Assembly (NCBI GenBank): GCA_014526335.1
Contig: JACTAT010000026.1
Location: 1,683,565 to 1,747,564 of the forward strand
Source: Chrysaora quinquecirrha
Taxonomy: Eukaryota; Cnidaria; Scyphozoa; Semaeostomeae; Pelagiidae
Direction of reading: 5' to 3'
DNA: 64,000 nt
Made by a program: the position numbers and the translations under genes. Positions 10,603-20,843 of the stretch are shown here, piece after piece (positions within the stretch are counted from its first letter, which is position 1; each line of letters begins with the position of its first letter). The notes under the pieces were generated by a model. The model did no database searches and was not told the origin of the DNA. It saw only the letters and a program-made list of their open reading frames with translations.

Positions 10603-13600
10603 CTACTGGTGTTTTGCATTCCAGTAATGTTCTGACTGCATTTCAGTTAATCTTGAAATCGTTCTTTCAAAAGCAAAGATTTCTTCTTCAGCTGTGAATA
10701 TGCTTGCGTGAGAGCTTTCTCCTTTCTTAAAAGGAAAAACGATGTCTTTTTAGGCCAGAGGCAAAACAAGCAAAAATTGCTCGGCGGATGGAAAAACTGC
10801 CAGTTTCGCAACGAAGAGTGATACGAAGAGTGGCGCAATGATAAATCTATTCTTGGAATTTATCAATTTGCTCTTAATTTACTGACAGCATAATCCAGAA
10901 ACGTTGAGCAGTCGCATAGTGACTAGGGCCCTGGCCAGACGATCAAACATTGTTGGTCAAACATTTGCAATTCGCTGGCAAAGCAAAATGCTTGACCCTT
11001 TGGCCACGTCCAAAAACATTGCTCGTCCAACATTTTTTGCTTGGGTCGAGAAAAAAATGTTTTTGGGCTTTTTCAAAAACATCACGCCTCAAGTTTTGCT
11101 TATTATGTTGGAGGAGCAATGTTTCTGGATGAGGCAAAACGATCAAACGTTGCTTGTAAAGCAAATGTCAAAAATGTTTGACCAAAATGTTTGTTCGTTT
11201 GTCCAGAGCCTAAATCTTTCCTTAGAATCCCGCCATTTATTTTACGGCTTTGTAGCGGAGGTCTTGTTTTAAAAACATCGCGCAACGAAGCCTGCTGATC
11301 TGTGAGTAAGCAATGTTTTGTGAGGTGGCCAAACATTCAAACATTGTTTGACAAGCAAACTTCAAATGTTTGACAAACAATCTTTGATCGTTTGTCCAGG
11401 GTCTTATACTGGCAACGCAATGCAAATGACGATTAATGTTAAACGATTTATAATCGAAAATAAGGCCAACAAAATGTTACTCACTGCGTCAATTTTTAAA
11501 TCATCCATGAGCATTCTGCTATCTTCAAGATCTCTCTGTGAAAGTTGTGACGTCAGAAACAGCTCATCCTGCTTCTTCTCGGCCGAACAAACAATTCGAA
11601 CCTTGAATGATGCAGATCAACGGTCAAAATGTTTAAAACGCGGAAAAACGCACGTGAACGAGTGGTGTCAAACCCTGAATCACGAAGAACGACTTAAAGA
11701 CGCAGGAAAACCCAGGAAAGCGCGATCACACGTGTTGGACCTTTAATCACGGAGAATAACACTTAAAACAGACTGAAAAGGCGAGAGCGAGGTGAAACGC
11801 GAAAAAACGCAGGACAAGTGTGCCCGAGCCTCGATCACAATGAATACCTAACAACAAGACGTGAAAAACGCAGTGGCTGAGTGACCTTTCTTCGAGTGAT
11901 TACGTCAATCAAAATGAAAACCGAAACTAGTATGGTTAACTGACTTTGAACGAAAATTATAGGAACCGTACATGTTACGTTAAACAGGCAAAATAACTTA
12001 CTCCGTTGTCGTAGAGATTATCAACCAAAGTAATAAATCGTCGTGTTTCCATTTTTCTTCGTAAATTCAATTGCGGAATATCTGAGATCATCACGGTGTC
12101 AAATTCTCTTGAAACAGCTAGGAAGTCAGCAGGGCCAAGTGGCTACGAAGGAGAATACAGTGAGTTTTTAATGTGTGGCTTAAAATAAAATAACAAAGTT
12201 TTCTTGCGGAAGTTATACAGCAACGTTTAGCTATTCTAAGACCCTGGCGAAACGATCAAATACTGCTTGGTAAACACAATGTTTGATCGTTTGGCCATAT
12301 CACAAAAAATGCTTGTCAAACATATTTTGCTTGCCACAATTCAATTCAATTCAATTCAATTTCAAATTCACAGAATACAAAAAAATCAAAGTTAATATAA
12401 AAAATACGTATTCTGTGCAACCGCAAATTAAAGTTGTAATAATACAGAAATAAAAAATTAGAAATAAAAAATTTATTGACACAAGCATAAAGTGCTTTAG
12501 AAATTGTCAAAAAATTTATCGTGACGTGGCCGTGGCCTAATGCCGCTAAAAATACCTAAATCGAATGGCGACGGCATCTAAGCTGCCTGGCCATCGGTTC
12601 TCAGCGAGCCCTAGCTGTATCAACCGTTCATAAAACCAGTTTCTGTCCAAGAATGTAATGGGAGTATCGGCAGCGACCTAATGCTACGTATCCAGCAGGT
12701 CAAAGTTAAAATTATCGTTTTTGAGTCTACTACTGGCCTAGGGCTACTCAGTCGACTTTACACTTTACCCCTGGTCTGGATGCATAAAGCATATAGCAGG
12801 GTGCAGCCACACACGGCGCTTATAACTGCAGACAAGGTACCCATCTATACACCTGGTTAGAGAGAGGCACATTTGTGTTAGCAACTTGCCCAAGGTTGTT
12901 ATCTCTGCAACCACAAGTGGAAAGACCATGGCTCGAACCCACAACATTCTCGTTGTGAGCCAAGCACGCTAACCACCGCGCCACAAAGACAACGGCAGGA
13001 GGTCAAGGAAGCAGGACTTCAATAACTGGTGGCAGGGCTCCCATAGCCAACCATTGGAGAAAGCATAATTACCGAGTGAAATACTAACGATAGCAGGATG
13101 CAGGATTTGGAGAATAAGAAGAAATTTTGGGAAGGAACGCGAGGAACAAATGAAACTAAATGAAATCAAATGTAACCAATTAGCTGCAACAATAAAAGTG
13201 CCTATGCAACAATAAAATACCTTGTTACATAATTCATCAAAAGTAAATTTCGCAACTTTTCCACATGCCATCGGAACTACAACATTTCGACCAAATACAG
13301 GCAGCAAACGTTGCTCCACGGGAAAATCACCTGAAAAGACAAAACATGTAAAGTTAAAAATGTTATACTTTTTCTTAGACAAGACCAAAGCTTTATAAAA
13401 AAAAATAATATAATACTACTCTCAGGATAACAATACACTGGGGGGGGGGGGGGTTTGGGCATTAATCCTGTTGGACATTTGTGTAGTCCTCCTTTAAGCT
13501 TATATTGACAACCTATAAATTGGTGCTTTAAATTTTATCCGGGACTCCTGAAGGATTGCGAAAGCTGAAGCTTTTGGGGACCTTATGGTTTTAAAATCTC

Positions 13601-15906
13601 CGTCATTTCTACCGTCTACAAAAACGCTACTATCAAAGGTTTTGGAAGAATGGTACAGCACAATGCTTTGGTCTCCTTCTAAAAAAAACTTCTTAAACGT
13701 GAAACGAACCTTTTTCATTTTGTTCTTGACATAGTTTTAAGAATATTTCATCCATTTTATCTGGTGTTTCTGGATCATTAGAATCCAGGTAGATCTGTCC
13801 AATGGTAGCTAAATCTAAAACAAACAGTATGATTAAATCAAGAAACCAAAAATTTTTTGTCAGGAAATAGGCATAAAATGTTTAAAAGTTGTTCAAAAAC
13901 ATTGATAAACAAACTAAACATTTTTTGCTTGGAGACAAAGAACTCATAAAAGGACTTTGAAGTGAATCCTACTGAACGTTTAAGCGAAATGAGGATGAGA
14001 AGAAAGCAGCGCGAAAACAATTCAGAGGGAAACCGTCGAATTCCTGTGTTTGTCCGACTTGTGATTTGCGTATCATGACTGGAGCTCTTCAGCCATTTAC
14101 AGCAACTTAGATAACAGACTTGAAAGGCACGTATCCATACTCGTTCGCGAAAGAGAGCCACACCGACGATTATGACGACAACGACGATGACGAGGATAGA
14201 CAAATTCCGCAAGTCCAGCGATGTTCGGCGACGTGACCCAACCGATTAACATTGCTTGTAAAGCAAATTGTAAAAGTAGGACCAACAAAGTTGTTTCCTT
14301 GACATCCAGAGCTTGTAGGTATAGCGATTTTCTAAAGGAGCAAAAGTGAAACAGATTTTGAATGACAATTGTAGGACTGCATAAATTGAAAACTCTACCT
14401 AGTCGTCTGTAGTCTGTATTTGAATTGAGATCAACGATTTCACATTTTGACTACAAAGAAAAAAAAACAAGACATGAACAAACTCGAAAATATTAATTTG
14501 TAATTTTGGTATGAAAGATCGACTGAGATGCTGATTAGAATTCTACTTAGAAAGTATGATTTACCTTACCTTTAACAGTGGAATGAATGGAATGAAATTT
14601 GAGCGCTGCAAACCATTTTTATACAAATCTGGGAACAAAAGAAAGAGAAACATTGAGGTACACAAATCCAGCTAGGCAACAGGATAACGAAACAAGGTCA
14701 TGGGTCGTGGCAAAACGATTAAATATTGTCTTTCAAACATTGCGTGAACGTTTGGCCACGTCAAAAACAGTGTTTGAAAAACATAGTTTGTTGAGGTTTT
14801 TTTGAACCTTTAATTTCTTGAACAATGTTTCTGACAGAGTTAAAAAACATTTTTCGCTTGAACAATGATTTTGGACGTGCCAAAACTGTAAAACATTTTG
14901 TTTGAAAATTAAATTTCAGACGTTAAACTAACAATGTTTGGTCTTTTGTTCAGGGCCGTACAGTTTAGTCAGGGCCTAACAGTTTTGTAGAAGGAACAAT
15001 TGTACAGAAAAGATGGACTTCAAAGGAGGAAAGCATAGAAGGAAGGGGAGAAATGGAAAGGTACAGAACGAATAAAGTCGGAGGCCAAAAGATGACAGAG
15101 GCCAGAGGTCAAAAGACAGAGTGTAAAAAGGTCAGGGGTCTGAATTCATCATCTCAACTTCTATTCTATTCGACGCTGCACTGACAAAGATGTAGCAACG
15201 ACAAGAAAGGGCAAAATAGGCGAGGACAAAATGTCAAGGGACAGTAGGAAAGTTCATAGCGCAGAATGAGAGAGGTCAAATGGCAAAAATCTCACCGTCT
15301 GGACTTCTATTCGAAGTAGCAACAACGATTACTCCACTTGCAAATAAATGTGAAAATAACTGACGCAATATCATAGCATCTGCAATATCTGTCACCTGAA
15401 AATCAAAATATTTGATTAGACCCCCGTACAACGTTATGCTATACATAGAGTTTGAATCAGGAATAGTCAAATTGACGGAGGATGGACACATTAGACATTT
15501 ATACCTGGAACTCATCAAAACATAATAGCCATGTTTCATCAGCTATCTCCTCCGCAACTGGTTTTATTGGATCGATGGGCTTCGCAGTTTTGTCTCGGTG
15601 ATTGACTGGGCCTGATTCCAATTTATAGTCATGAACTCCTGGAAGAAAAATTAGCCTTAGCTGAAATAAAATGACATTTGAGTGAGGCTGATTACGACAT
15701 ACGAACTTAAGACACCTATTCCTGAACAAGAACAGAGGCGAGTAAAGGGAAGAGGGAAAATTTGTCTCCCAATGCTCCTAGAGTAATCACCTAAGCTGTT
15801 GTTATCACTATTGAGTTGAATTGCTGGACACTCAAACCACAGCTAGTCAAGTGAGAGTAATCTCTGAGTAGGTTTTGTTGTTGTTGTTGTTGTTCAGATT
15901 GTGTAG

Positions 15907-15944
<38 letters not shown>

Positions 15945-18900
15945 CTTCAAGCTTCGAGAGAAACTGGAAAGAACTGCCGTTCCCATCCTGACAGGACAGC
16001 AATACTGTGTTGCTCAGAAAATTAACTGTTTATTCACAGAACGTGATAATTGTTATTGCAGCTACCAAGATAACAAACTTGTATGGAAAACATAAACAAA
16101 ATGGACTTACGTTTATGAACATCCAACATGAATGAATTAAAATGAACTCGTTTCTTCTTTTTCATATTTGACGTTTTGAAAAATAAATCCATTAACATTG
16201 TCTTGCCAGTACCTTTGTAAAACAAGGTCAAAACTTTGAGTTGTATAAAACTTTAATATACGTAGGAGAAATGGTGCATTTAGCGCCAAGCGCTAGGATC
16301 TCAGTAGGAGGTTAACTAATCGAGACCTCGACCCTGGCTGTGACGCTACCGTGGCGGGGCTTGAACCCCAATTCGCTGAGCTTCTAAAAAGAAAAACGCT
16401 TTTTTGATGCTTGGGCTGCAAGTCCCTTCACAAAATTACGTGCCCCCGGGATTGGCGCATGTGCCTGGTTCATAGCGTGAGATTGTAAGGGGGTAGGTAA
16501 TAGGGTAAAATTAAAAGGAAAAGAAAGGCTTACCAACATTTCCAAACATGTAAAGGCCTTTAGGAGCTTTGCTCTTCTTAAAACCGAAAAACTAAAACAA
16601 AATAAAAATAAAACCATGAAATTAATTTACAGTAACCCATTTGAGAATCAACGTATCAACTTGATGCAACTTGTCCACTGAAAGAAATGCACGAGGGTCA
16701 AAGCACGTGGTACAATAAAATTGTCTGATTGGCTATTGTGACTTGTTGACTGAAAGAAATGTGAGTGGGTCAAAGCACGTGATACAATTGAAATTTTCTG
16801 ATTGGCTGTTGTAACTTGTTGACTGAAAGAAATGTGAGTGGGTAAAAGCACGTGATTCAATATAAATTTTCTGATTGGCTTATCCTTCGTGAAGAACAAT
16901 AGAGAATACGCACGAGTGAATGCACGCGGAAACATTTCCTTCTAATGCTGCACTTTGATAAAATGGCAACTTTAACTTTCAGAAAAGCCAAAGGCAATCT
17001 AAGGAAATCGACAAAATATTCACCGAATAGTTTATAATATCTAAACTCTTCTGATATTGAATAACAATTTATACTCGATAAACTAGGAGTTCATATTTCT
17101 GGAAGTTTTTTATTTTAAATTTTGCTTCAAAAACGAACAAGCGAGTCCCGGAGTCAAATTGTTAGCGAACATGAAAGACATTGAACTATCCGTTCTGTAA
17201 TGGTGAACCTTTTCGTAAAAATCGAAGAATCTTTCAAGAAATTGCCTAAAAGTGATCTTGATTTTGTGAAATGAGCTTCAGAAACTTTAGAAGGCAAAAG
17301 TGGACTGTTATTCATGAACTTCTTGCTTTCCGAATCTTTCCCTTCTGAGGTCCTTGGTTTCCCTCCGACAGAATTCTTCTTCGCCAAAGTTTGCAACATC
17401 ATGAAAAGTTTATCAGGTCGAACTCCGTTGCGAAGTAAAGCTAGAATGTGTTCTGTTACTTCGCTATCAATCAAAATACCAGCGCTTGCAATAAAACTTT
17501 CAATTTCACTTTGAACAGACGTAGGCCCACTAGTAGAGTAAATCGAGGTACTCTCTCCTGAATAATTCGACATTTGAAAAAGAAAATCGTTCGAAAAGTT
17601 TTCCAAAATTTATACGCTTTTTCTGAATGAAATTTCTTCTTGATCTTACGCCAGAAAATCTTTTTGAACAATGGGAACACGTGACAGGGGAAATCTGTAC
17701 GCGAGGACATGAATGGAATGCCGCAAGAGAGATATGCAAATCTATACACTTCCACTTAACGAAACGTGCTTAGGTGAAAAGGTCTAGGCAGGGCAGCGAT
17801 CGTCATGATGAAGAACATGATAATTGTGATGATGTTCATAATAATGGTGATGGTGATAATGATGAGGATGATGATGAAGATGACCATGGAAGATGCTGAT
17901 GATGCTATTGCAGATGATGATGATGATGATGATGATGACAGTGATGATGATAATGATGATGATGATAATGATGATGGTGGTGATAATGATGATTATGGTG
18001 ATACTGACAAAGATAATGATGATGATGATGATGGTGGTGATGATGACAATGATGATGGTAATGATGATGGTAATGATGATGATGATTATGATAATGCTGA
18101 TAATGCTGATAATGATGTGATGATGATGCTGATGATCAAGATTGATGATGATGATGCTGATGATGCTCATAATGACAATGATGATGATGAAGATAATCAT
18201 GATACTTATGATGATGATGATGATGATGTCATGATGATAATAATCATCATGTACTATACAAAGGTAACTGTTAATACATTTTGGCAAATTGGCAATCAAA
18301 TTACTTAAAAGTTTGCATAAAAGATAAGCAAGTAAACAGAAATTGAAAATCAAACCTTTCCAATTGTTCCTGGATGATATGGTTCATAATTCTGAATACT
18401 TTCATGAAGGTTTTGAAGTTTGTCAACCACATATTCTTGATGACGATCTTCTTTAAAATGCCACAAGATACCATGGAATTATATGCAGCTTTCAAGCCAT
18501 TTTCAAATGATATATTTTTTTCTTCTCTGCTCTTCTCTTCTATGGGAAAAATCACATTATATCAGTCAAATACCTCAAGCAAGGCACAGGGGCACTGGAC
18601 ATAGGGGGCAGAAAAGACAAATTCAGGGCAAAAAATAGGAAAATCTGAGAATTTTGCAATTTTTATGAGGGTTAGGGGGTAATTGCCCCCTGCTGCCCCT
18701 TGCTTCTGGCACCCCTGGTAAATATGGTATAGTTAACAAGGGGCTTAGTTTGACCATTCAATACTCTCTGGGAATGGGTACTTAGATTTTCCACTTAGTA
18801 GAAATGAAATCTATAGCAAAATATCCTTTGATACATACAGAATAATTTCTTGCAAAATTTTGGAGGATGTTAAGTCTCATTAGCAACCTTGCTCGATGGC

Positions 18901-19650
18901 TTTTGTTCTCCAAATCTACCCCCTTGCATTTTTTCCAATTTCCCTTGCTTTAATTTCTGATATCAGAGAAAGCATGCATAATAAATGTCTTTTCTCCCTT
19001 GCTTTTGATATATAGGAGACTTGAATTGAGCACGGAGGGCTATTTTTCCAAACAACAGACAAGAAATAGGGGTGTTGTTTTCTATTGTTTTAGCTAAAAT
19101 AATGCATCAAAACTCTCCAGTGAATAGGACAGCAGGGAATCACCCCCTGATGATTAACCAATAAACTTCTCATCAGGAGATGGTCTCCAACTGCAGTATG
19201 AACAAACTTTGGTTTTCTTTGTATATAGTCTTTATGATACCAGCAAAACAGCATTTCTGCAAAATAACGGATGACCCCCTTCAATCCTGTGAAATAAACA
19301 AAAGTTAGTTGGAATCGGTTGGGGGGCCCCGGGGGGTTGTCATGCAATAATGAAAGTAATCTCATATCTAGACTACCTCCCATTTCTTCCTCATTTGCAG
19401 AAGTAATACCATCAATATTTACAGCATTCTGACGATAAAAAGCCCCAAATGAGATTGTTCTTGAGTGTCCATATCTTGACTTTAGGCACTCCTTCCTTGT
19501 CGTCGTTGCAAAGCCGGTAAATTGATTAGGCCCATAAATTGGCCGACTTGAAAAATACCGAGAAAGGAACTTCATCGGGTTCTTTGTTGCTGAATTAAGA
19601 GACCTACATAGCTGGCAGTTCTTGCAAAAAACTGCGACATGCGAAGACAT
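10603..19650 (-). CDS. AFG1L: AFG1-like mitochondrial AAA ATPase, about 13-14 exons, one frame break
   Basis: AFG1L (LACE1) is a mitochondrial inner-membrane AAA+ protein in complex IV and protein quality control. Exons traced with GT-AG sites and matching phases, 5' to 3': 18539-18356, 16591-16534, 16212-16111, 15638-15505, 15395-15296, 14628-14570, 14450-14399, 13808-13710, 13330-13221, 12142-12002, 11601-11485, 10725-10603. From 16591 down they join to an open frame of 364 residues plus stop. Walker A (GNVGTGKT) spans the 16534/16212 junction; Walker B is LLCFDEFQ; then [10 protein letters not shown] and [11 protein letters not shown]; the C terminus is [18 protein letters not shown]. In exon 18539-18356 the frame breaks near 18451-18457: SMVSCGIL is in one frame and [18 protein letters not shown] in the next, as if one A were missing. 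The 5' exon or exons (19650-19410, probably 19286 onward) carry a presequence-like N terminus, but the link to 18539 was not resolved. Confidence 0.85.
10926..11402. mobile_element. Harbinger-like MITE cluster (one complete, one partial)
   Basis: The segment starts GGCCCTGGCCAGACGATCAA and a first unit ends near 11210 with TTTGTCCAGAGCC followed by TAA. A second, partial unit ends at 11402 with GATCGTTTGTCCAGGGTC followed by TTA. These are copies of the family best seen at 55816-56260. They lie in the last intron of AFG1L. Confidence 0.6.
12239..12340 (+). mobile_element. Harbinger-like MITE fragment
   Basis: The fragment begins GACCCTGGCGAAACGATCAA and breaks off at a short TTCAA microsatellite at 12341-12362. 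It is in an AFG1L intron. Confidence 0.5.
12775..12990 (-). mobile_element. tRNA-derived SINE, family C
   Basis: On the minus strand the head is GTGGCGCGGTGGTTAGCG (A box TGGCGCGGTGG), followed by GTGGGTTCGAGCC (B box), then a tRNA-unrelated body. Both internal Pol III promoter boxes are near consensus and about 50 bases apart. It lies in the AFG1L intron between exons 13221 and 12142. Confidence 0.65.
13440..13453. repeat. Homopolymer run of 14 G
   Basis: Fourteen consecutive G (C on the transcribed AFG1L strand) lie within an intron. Runs of this length are prone to sequencing error and could form G-quadruplex-type structure. Confidence 0.8.
14702..14956. mobile_element. Harbinger-like MITE copy
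   Basis: The ends GGTCGTGGCAAAACGATTAA and TTTGGTCTTTTGTTCAGGGCC are diverged versions of the terminal repeats seen at 55816-56260. It is in an AFG1L intron. A further small fragment of the family lies at about 14223-14290. Confidence 0.5.
15878..15942. repeat. GTT microsatellite
   Basis: Two adjacent blocks of GTT repeats lie in the AFG1L intron between exons 16111 and 15638. The flanking sequence ATTGAGTTGAATTGCTGGAC near 15811-15830 resembles the terminal repeat of the element at 33980-34256, so the array may sit inside a degraded MITE. Confidence 0.7.
16264..16387 (-). mobile_element. SINE-A copy, truncated head
   Basis: On the minus strand it retains the B-box GGTTCAAGCCCC, the body with CACAGCCAGGGTCGAGG and the tail ending in GCGCTAAATGCACC. 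The first part of the tRNA-like head is missing. It lies in the AFG1L intron between exons 16534 and 16212. Confidence 0.65.
16669..16880. repeat. Three tandem 72-bp units with CACGTG and inverted CCAAT motifs
   Basis: Units start near 16669, 16741 and 16814, each opening ACTTGTTGACTGAAAG or a variant. Each carries CACGTG (16704, 16776, 16849) and GATTGGCT (16727, 16800, 16873) at almost identical spacing. CACGTG is the canonical E-box and ATTGG the reverse CCAAT box. The array lies about 80 bp upstream, on the transcribed strand, of AFG1L exon 16591-16534 and downstream of the MOZART2-like frame. The repetition is seen; a regulatory role is inference. Confidence 0.75.
17154..17573 (-). CDS. 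MZT2: MOZART2-like mitotic-spindle organizing protein
   Basis: MOZART2 is a small gamma-tubulin complex subunit at centrosomes. This single-exon frame encodes 139 residues from [10 protein letters not shown]; an in-frame ATG at 17606 would add 11. The conserved helical core runs from about residue 20 to 65: [17 protein letters not shown], then [19 protein letters not shown] and QTLAKK. It resembles the human MZT2 core with ELFELAQAAG, LDPDVFKILVDLLK and APLAVFQMLKSM. The remaining C-terminal half is serine- and lysine-rich with no recognised domain. The gene lies on the same strand inside the AFG1L intron between exons 18356 and 16591. Assignment to MZT2 rather than MZT1 rests on the spacing of the core helices and is moderately secure. 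Confidence 0.62.
   Translation of the reverse strand: MSNYSGESTSIYSTSGPTSVQSEIESFIASAGILIDSEVTEHILALLRNGVRPDKLFMMLQTLAKKNSVGGKPRTSEGKDSESKKFMNNSPLLPSKVSEAHFTKSRSLLGNFLKDSSIFTKRFTITERIVQCLSCSLTI
17805..18245. repeat. GAT/ATC trinucleotide array
   Basis: About 440 bp of imperfect GAT repeats on the plus strand occupy the AFG1L intron between exon 18356 and the MOZART2-like gene. The Asp- and Ile-rich frames it creates on both strands are by-products. Confidence 0.9.
19286..19650 (-). CDS. AFG1L: Probable 5' coding exon(s) of AFG1L with mitochondrial presequence
   Basis: The frame opens at ATG 19650 with [20 protein letters not shown]. Its first 57 residues are rich in Ser, Arg, Lys and Thr and contain only one acidic residue, as in mitochondrial targeting peptides. 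A donor after AATATTGATG at 19410 (GTATTA) and an acceptor TTATTTCACAG before 19286 would join in phase to give [16 protein letters not shown]. The end of the second segment and its connection to exon 18539-18356 are unresolved, as no donor of the right phase stands out. It could instead be a separate small mitochondrial-protein gene. Confidence 0.45.
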
Positions 19651-20843
19651 TTCTTATTTCACAAGATCAACACAAAATTATGGTCTGTAATTTCTTCCAG
19701 CACTGCCACAGCCACTCCATCATCTTTCATCCTGTCCTGTCCTGGGGTGTAAAGGAAACCATGATCATGACGTCACTGGACAAAAGATCGAGACTGACTT
19801 TCGAACGAGGCGACAACATCATCATAATCATTGAAATTATGCCTCTCAAATCGCTTGCAAAAAGACGAAAAGTACTCAAAAATCAAAATTGAAATTACGT
19901 ACAAACTAATATTCTATCTTTTTCATTATACCAGAATTCATTTTGATAAAATTCAGATCATTTGATTCAAGTAATAGTAAAATAAAAAATTTGATATACG
20001 AGTGGAGGGCAAAATCTAAAACCAACCTTAAAATTAATCTAAATTGCACCACGTGCTTATGTTCGAATCTCTAGTGTCAGAACAAAATACTTCATATTTT
20101 AAATAAAATATTTCTGATTTAATCATCAGGTCTAAAAAATTTTAATTCATCAAAGAGTTAGGGATATATTTTTTGTTAGCTGTCCTAAGTACTAATAGGG
20201 AGAAAAATACTGCACTGTTGTACCTCCGTTAGACTAACAGCTTCTTAGAAAAATGTCTATATTTATGCCTTACTAGATACTAGAAACCAGAACATTTTTC
20301 CCTGACACATTGGGCGTCAAACACCTTGAATTTGCTTGTCAAACAAACTTTTTCTATTTGGCCACATCGAAAAACATTGCTCGTCAAACATTTTCTGAAA
20401 TTGACAAGCAGAAAAAGGCCTGAAGTTTTTCAAAGACATTTGCCAACAAATTATGCTTGTCGAGCAATGTTTTGCGACTTTGTCAAACGTTTAAACATTG
20501 CTTGACAAACAAATATGTTTGATGTGTTTGACAAACAATGTTTGATCGTTTAGCCAGGGCCTAAGGCCAACTCCAGTTTTCCCTTGGCTGGTTTTGGCTG
20601 GTTTTTTAATTCTGTCTCAAATCGAGGCTATAGGTTGAAATTTCCATCGTGAAAAGAGCGTAGCTTGAATTTTGAGAATCTAAGAAACTTTTAGTACTGA
20701 CACCAAACAACATCTTGTCCTAGTATCGTTAAAAATTGGCTTAAAATGATGGTGTGTATCAGATTTTATTTAATAAATGATTTAGTCTCTCGAAAGAGAA
20801 TTTGTGCGTCTTGCATATATTAAAAAATCATTTTGCTTGTTCG
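19651..20843. other. Interval between AFG1L and the SV2-like gene
   Basis: Both neighbours are on the minus strand, so this holds the end of the SV2-like transcript and the AFG1L promoter. It contains a Harbinger-like MITE (20305-20561). A short plus-strand frame at 19680-19892 has no family features. Confidence 0.5.
20305..20561. mobile_element. Harbinger-like MITE copy
   Basis: The right end TTTGATCGTTTAGCCAGGGCC is followed by TAA, matching the family consensus and its 3-base target. The left end is diverged (GGGCGTCAAACACC). It is intergenic, with no coding capacity. Confidence 0.6.

Noticed and set aside
13500..13718. 72-codon minus-strand frame [10 protein letters not shown]
   Set aside because: It is intron read-through after AFG1L exon 13808-13710, since the GTTCG donor joins in phase to exon 13330.
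17784..18353. Long Asp-rich (plus) and Ile/His-rich (minus) frames
   Set aside because: They are translations of an imperfect GAT microsatellite in an AFG1L intron; trinucleotide arrays keep frames open in all phases.
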